This document shows, in pieces, positions 21,961 through 25,429 of a stretch of 25,429 nt of DNA. The notes beneath the pieces were generated by a model. The model was not told the origin of the DNA, ran no database searches, and saw only the letters and a program-made list of their open reading frames with translations. The position numbers were made by a program, and so were the translations under genes. The stretch is from Scatavimonas merdigallinarum (lineage in GTDB: Bacteria; Bacillota; Clostridia; Oscillospirales; Acutalibacteraceae): positions 1-25,429 of the forward strand of contig DVFW01000009.1 of assembly GCA_018713055.1 (NCBI GenBank), given 5' to 3'. How positions within the stretch are numbered: the first letter of the stretch is position 1; the number at the start of each line of letters is the position of its first letter.

Positions 21961-22218
21961 TTATTCGCCGCCCATTAGCTTTTTTAAAAGCGCCTTTGCC
22001 TGGGGCGTGTTCAGAAGCTTTTCAGAGGCCTCTTTGTCGTTGAGGATTTGCTGAATTTTTTTTGCCTGGTTTTGATCCATTTGGTTTAAAAGATTTTGCA
22101 GGTTTCCCTGTTTTGCGGCCTTTCCAAGCGCTTCAGGATTTGTTCCAAGACGCTGGGAAACGGTATTTATTAAATTTTGCATTTGTTCGTTGTTTTGGTT
22201 TTTGCCGTTGTTTTGCAT
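21961..22218 (-). CDS. Uncharacterised 85-residue Asn/Gln-rich helical protein
   Basis: Function unknown. I start it at ATG 22218 (MQNNGKNQNNEQ), with GGTGG 7 bases upstream; the frame runs to 22341, but that part lies in the promoter region of the divergent gene. The protein is helical and hydrophilic, with ALGKAAKQGNLQNLLNQMDQ, then KKIQQILNDKEASEKLL, and ends NTPQAKALLKKLMGGE. The repeated Leu-Leu-x-x-Met and Leu-x-D-x-E patterns suggest a helical protein-protein interaction module. It is the first of three small genes and is followed by the 122-residue gene after 70 bases. It is divergent from the metallophosphoesterase gene with 93 bases between starts. Confidence 0.75.
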   Translation of the reverse strand: MQNNGKNQNNEQMQNLINTVSQRLGTNPEALGKAAKQGNLQNLLNQMDQNQAKKIQQILNDKEASEKLLNTPQAKALLKKLMGGE

Positions 22219-22311
22219 AAAAGCACCACCTTTATAAAAAATAAGGCCTACAGCACATATTATGCAGCAGGCAGAAAAAATATACTTTTTACTTACCGGG
22301 GTGTAAAAAAT

Positions 22312-22782
22312 ATGAGAATATTGGTCGTTTCTGATACGCATGGCGATTATGATACACTACGCAGGGTAGTAATTGCGCAGCCAAAGGCAGAGGTTGTGAT
22401 TCATTTAGGCGATGGGGAAGAGCAGTCTGCGCAGCTGGTTACAGATTTTCCTGAAAAAATGATTGTACGCATACGAGGAAATTGCGACTGGGGTTCGTCG
22501 CTTTCTTCCAAGCAGGTACTGACGATTGCAGGAAAGAAAATCTTTGCAACGCATGGACATCTGTATCAGGTTAAAATGGGATATTACAATATTTATTGCG
22601 CTGCACGGGAGGAAAAGGCCGATATCCTGCTGTTTGGGCATACCCACACCGCTATGACTGATTATGAAGACGGATTGTATGTGATGAATCCCGGAAGCCT
22701 GCATGGCCTGTACGCTTCATTTGGCATTGTGGATATTACAGGCGCAGGGATTGTAACAAACGTGATTCAATTACCTTACTAA
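22312..22782 (+). CDS. YfcE/MJ0936-type metallophosphoesterase
   Basis: A 156-residue calcineurin-like phosphodiesterase. The dimetal motifs are in order: VVSDTHGDY (6-14), HLGDGEEQ, RGNCDWG, ATHGHLYQV and FGHTHTAM, with MNPGSLHGLY near the end. Members of this family hydrolyse phosphodiesters such as bis-pNPP in vitro; the cellular substrate is usually unknown. I start it at ATG 22312 (MRILVVSDTHG), with GGGGTG 8 bases upstream; the longer frame from 22177 covers the divergent gene. In many Firmicutes this gene lies behind rph and the rdgB-type NTPase gene, which are not present here. Confidence 0.92.
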   Translation: MRILVVSDTHGDYDTLRRVVIAQPKAEVVIHLGDGEEQSAQLVTDFPEKMIVRIRGNCDWGSSLSSKQVLTIAGKKIFATHGHLYQVKMGYYNIYCAAREEKADILLFGHTHTAMTDYEDGLYVMNPGSLHGLYASFGIVDITGAGIVTNVIQLPY

Positions 22783-22857
22783 AGGCTAATATTGGTTTAA
22801 AATAGAATATCAGTGTGTAAAAGAAGACCGCTGCGGGTTTATGCTGCCGTACCTTTT

Positions 22858-22882
22858 ATCGCGGCGCAATGCCGGCGATTTG
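22858..22882 (+). terminator. Weak possible terminator behind the metallophosphoesterase gene
   Basis: ATCGCGGC (22858-22865) and GCCGGCGAT (22871-22879) pair with one bulged base and a 5-base loop, followed only by TT. It lies just before the proS promoter. Confidence 0.3.
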
Positions 22883-22886
22883 CATA

Positions 22887-22915
22887 TTGAAAAAGAAGGG
22901 GAAATCCGCTATAAT
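22887..22915 (+). promoter_or_regulatory. Sigma-A promoter of proS
   Basis: TTGAAA (22887-22892) and TATAAT (22910-22915) are 17 bases apart. The leader to ATG 22967 would be about 45 bases, too short for a T-box, and none was found. Confidence 0.75.
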
Positions 22916-22966
22916 ACAAATACTGCGGCGTTTTAAACCGACGTACAACGAAAGGGCAGATGAAAA

Positions 22967-24403
22967 ATGGCAGAAAAGAAAATGGTAGAATCTATTACTT
23001 CTATGGAAGAGGATTTTGCAAAATGGTATACCGATATTGTAAAAAAAGCGGAGCTGATTGAGTATACAAGCGTAAAGGGTTGTATGGTTATACGTCCTTA
23101 CGGCTATGCGATATGGGAAAATATACAGCGCATTCTTGACAGTATGTTTAAGCGCACGGGGCATGAAAACGTGTGTATGCCCATGTTTATCCCCGAAAGC
23201 CTGCTGCAGAAGGAAAAAGACCATGTTGAGGGCTTTGCCCCGGAGGTTGCCTGGGTAACGCACGGCGGCGATGAAAAGCTGGAAGACCGACTTTGCGTGC
23301 GGCCCACGTCTGAAACGCTGTTTTGCGAGCATTATGCAAATATTATACAAAGCTGGCGCGATTTGCCCAAACTTTACAACCAGTGGGTAAGCGTTGTGCG
23401 CTGGGAGAAGACAACGCGTCCTTTTTTACGCAGCAGAGAGTTTTTATGGCAGGAAGGACATACGATCCATGCCACTGCACAGGAGGCGCAAGAGGAAACG
23501 GAGCGCATGTTGGGGATATACGCCGACTTTTGTGAAAATACGCTGGCAATGCCGGTTATTAAAGGAAGAAAGACAGACAGCGACAAATTTGCAGGCGCAG
23601 AAGCCACCTATGCAATAGAAGCACTTATGCATGATGGAAAGGCGCTGCAGGCCGGGACGTCCCATAATTTTGGGGATGGTTTTGCAAAGGCCTTTGGGAT
23701 TACCTATACCAACAAAGAAAACAAACAGACATACCCGTTTCAGACGTCGTGGGGGGTTTCCACGCGATTAATTGGCGGAATTATTATGACGCACGGCGAC
23801 GACAACGGGCTTGTATTGCCGCCCGCTGTAGCGCCGATTCAGGCGGTGATTATACCGATTGCCCATCATAAACCGGGCGTTTTGGAAAAAGCGGCGCAGC
23901 TTAAAGCCCGCCTGGAGAAGAGCGTGCGCGTGAAGCTTGACGACAGCGATAACAGCCCGGGATGGAAATTTTCTGAATATGAGATGAAGGGCGTGCCTGT
24001 GCGCATAGAGCTTGGCCCGCGCGATATGGAAAGCAATCAGTGTGTGTTAGTAACCCGCCATAACCGTGAAAAGACAGTCGTTTCTCTGGATGATCTGGAG
24101 AGCGCCGTGCAGGAAAAGCTTGCACAGGTACATAGCGGGCTTTATCAAAAGGCGCTGGAGAACAGGGAAAAAAGGACATATACCTGCAAAACGATGAACG
24201 AAATTATGCAAGCGCTTGCGGAAAAGGGCGATGGGTTTGTCAAAGCCATGTGGTGCGGCAGCGAAGCCTGCGAAGACACGGTGAAAGAGAAAACAGGCGT
24301 AGGGTCGCGCTGCATTCCTTTTGAGCAGGAGCATATTTCCGACGCATGTGTTTGCTGTGGAAAGCCCGCCAAATGTATGGTTATGTGGGGAAAGGCCTAC
24401 TGA
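22967..24403 (+). CDS. proS: Prolyl-tRNA synthetase, archaeal/eukaryotic type
   Basis: Charges tRNA-Pro with proline. The 478-residue protein is the ProS type 3 form: it lacks the INS editing domain of bacterial-type ProRS and has an additional C-terminal zinc-type domain. Class II motifs are visible: VVRWEKTTRPFLRSREFLWQ (motif 2, about 143-162) and GVSTRLIGGIIMTHGDDNGL (motif 3). The anticodon-binding domain follows from about 290 (IQAVIIPIAHHKPG). The C-terminal domain has MWCGSEACED and CVCCGKPAKC and the typical aromatic end WGKAY, where the terminal Tyr is part of the active site in this type. AAAGGGCAG precedes ATG 22967. It has its own promoter. Confidence 0.96.
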   Translation: MAEKKMVESITSMEEDFAKWYTDIVKKAELIEYTSVKGCMVIRPYGYAIWENIQRILDSMFKRTGHENVCMPMFIPESLLQKEKDHVEGFAPEVAWVTHGGDEKLEDRLCVRPTSETLFCEHYANIIQSWRDLPKLYNQWVSVVRWEKTTRPFLRSREFLWQEGHTIHATAQEAQEETERMLGIYADFCENTLAMPVIKGRKTDSDKFAGAEATYAIEALMHDGKALQAGTSHNFGDGFAKAFGITYTNKENKQTYPFQTSWGVSTRLIGGIIMTHGDDNGLVLPPAVAPIQAVIIPIAHHKPGVLEKAAQLKARLEKSVRVKLDDSDNSPGWKFSEYEMKGVPVRIELGPRDMESNQCVLVTRHNREKTVVSLDDLESAVQEKLAQVHSGLYQKALENREKRTYTCKTMNEIMQALAEKGDGFVKAMWCGSEACEDTVKEKTGVGSRCIPFEQEHISDACVCCGKPAKCMVMWGKAY

Positions 24404-24463
24404 TAACAGAAACGGACCAATCCGGTATTTAAGGAAAAAGTAAAGCGCGAAAGGGGGGGTTTG

Positions 24464-25393
24464 ATGCCCATCAGAATTCAAAGCGACTTGCCGGCCAGAA
24501 AGATCCTGGAATCGGAAAATATATTTGTTATGCCGCTTGAGCGGGCGATGATGCAGGACATCCGTCCTTTAAAAATTGTAATTTTAAATCTGATGCCCAC
24601 AAAGATTGAAACAGAAACGCAGCTTTTGCGTCTTTTGGGCAACAGCCCATTACAGGTGGATATAGAGCTTTTACAGACGGCCACACATATTTCGAAAAAT
24701 ACCTCCCAGCGCCATTTGACAACCTTTTATAAAACGTTTGACGAAATTAAAGACCAGAAATTTGACGGGATGATTATAACGGGCGCGCCTGTGGAACTGC
24801 TGCCGTTTGAGCAGGTGGATTACTGGGAAGAGCTATGCCTGATTATGCAGTGGAGCAAGAAGAACGTGTATTCCACGTTTCACATCTGTTGGGGTGCGCA
24901 GGCAGGACTTTATTATCATTTTGGCGTTCCAAAGTATGAGCTGGACGGAAAGATCAGCGGTATATACAGCCACCGTGTGTTAAACCCCAATCATCCGCTT
25001 ATGCGTGGGTTTGACGATCGGTTTGCACTTCCGCATTCGCGGTATACAGGCGTTTTGCGGGAGGATGTGGAGCAGCATTTGGAGCTTGAAATTCTGGCTA
25101 CGTCCCGTATGGCGGGGGTGTCGGTTGTATGTAACAAAAACGGACGCCAGTTTTTTGTGATGGGACATGCGGAATACGACCGCAATACGCTGGCAACGGA
25201 GTATTTCAGAGATGTCAACAAGGGGTTAAACCCACAGGTTCCTTATAATTATTTCAGGAACGACGATCCTTCCGCGACGCCGCCAATGACATGGCGCAGC
25301 AATGCAACGCTGCTCTATACCAACTGGCTGAATTACTATGTGTACCAGCAGACGCCGTACGATCTGGAAGATTTGAAAAAGATATTTATATAA
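24464..25393 (+). CDS. metA: Homoserine O-acetyltransferase (MetA family)
   Basis: Acylates homoserine, the first committed step of methionine synthesis. The 309-residue protein starts at ATG 24464 behind a G-rich binding site (GGGGGGG); a TTG one codon earlier is in frame but less likely. The catalytic nucleophile is Cys142 in FHICWGAQA, and His and Glu of the triad lie in MGHAEYD. The residue that decides the acyl donor is Glu111 (TGAPVE): in MetA proteins Glu at 111 is linked to acetyl-CoA use and Gly to succinyl-CoA, so I call it an O-acetyltransferase although the family is often named succinyltransferase. It lies 60 bases behind proS with no terminator between, so cotranscription is likely. 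No S-box riboswitch was found. Confidence 0.95.
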   Translation: MPIRIQSDLPARKILESENIFVMPLERAMMQDIRPLKIVILNLMPTKIETETQLLRLLGNSPLQVDIELLQTATHISKNTSQRHLTTFYKTFDEIKDQKFDGMIITGAPVELLPFEQVDYWEELCLIMQWSKKNVYSTFHICWGAQAGLYYHFGVPKYELDGKISGIYSHRVLNPNHPLMRGFDDRFALPHSRYTGVLREDVEQHLELEILATSRMAGVSVVCNKNGRQFFVMGHAEYDRNTLATEYFRDVNKGLNPQVPYNYFRNDDPSATPPMTWRSNATLLYTNWLNYYVYQQTPYDLEDLKKIFI

Positions 25394-25407
25394 CGGGAAA
25401 GGGCCTT

Positions 25408-25429
25408 CCGGTGCAAGTATCAGCACCGG
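25408..25429 (+). terminator. Probable terminator of metA, cut by the window end
   Basis: CCGGTGC (25408-25414) and GCACCGG (25423-25429) form a 7-bp perfect stem with an 8-base loop, 15 bases behind the metA stop. The expected T run would lie outside the window. Confidence 0.6.

Noticed and set aside
24404..24463. Possible SAM riboswitch ahead of metA.
   Set aside because: The gap is only 60 bases and contains none of the S-box helices; the short CGGA/TCCG repeat is too small to count.

Overview
The window looks like chromosomal DNA from a Gram-positive, low-to-mid GC Firmicute of class Clostridia. The signs are AGGAGG-type ribosome binding sites, TTGACA/TATAAT promoters, Firmicute-type genes (rqcH, rlmH, walJ, trmK, a SigH-like sigma factor), an archaeal-type ProRS and a lipobox substrate-binding protein. 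A relative of Christensenellales is possible, but I cannot fix the genus.

Layout. 1-910 is an accessory scar: the C-terminal end of a probable polymorphic toxin, a small probable immunity gene, its terminator, and the 3' relic of a group II intron (RT tail plus domains V and VI). From 925 to 14015 every gene is on the minus strand: serC-serA (serine synthesis), an ABC-2 type export pair, trmK and a Nif3-like gene, a DUF1858 redox protein, walJ-rlmH-rqcH, murA and comM. From 14298 the plus strand takes over: a SigH-like sigma factor, a zinc-ribbon protein and a three-gene polar amino-acid importer. A minus-strand M28 peptidase shares a bidirectional terminator with the importer. Then come proB-proA (+), three small uncharacterised genes (-), and a metallophosphoesterase, proS and metA (+).

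How the genes work together. Much of the window is amino-acid supply (serC/serA, proB/proA, metA, the importer, proS). A second theme is ribosome and RNA quality (trmK, rlmH, rqcH, proS). MurA and possibly WalJ belong to cell-wall growth. Many transcription units have a recognisable sigma-A promoter with 17-bp spacing, and several carry palindromes or leader hairpins that suggest local regulation. The clearest are the nested palindrome over the proB promoter and the hairpin leader of murA.

The best candidates for something undescribed are the three-gene cluster of small helical or disordered proteins at 21182-22218, which has a terminator-like hairpin embedded in the coding sequence of its last gene, and the murA leader. 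Most of the rest is conserved housekeeping. No tRNA, rRNA, CRISPR array or intact mobile element was seen.
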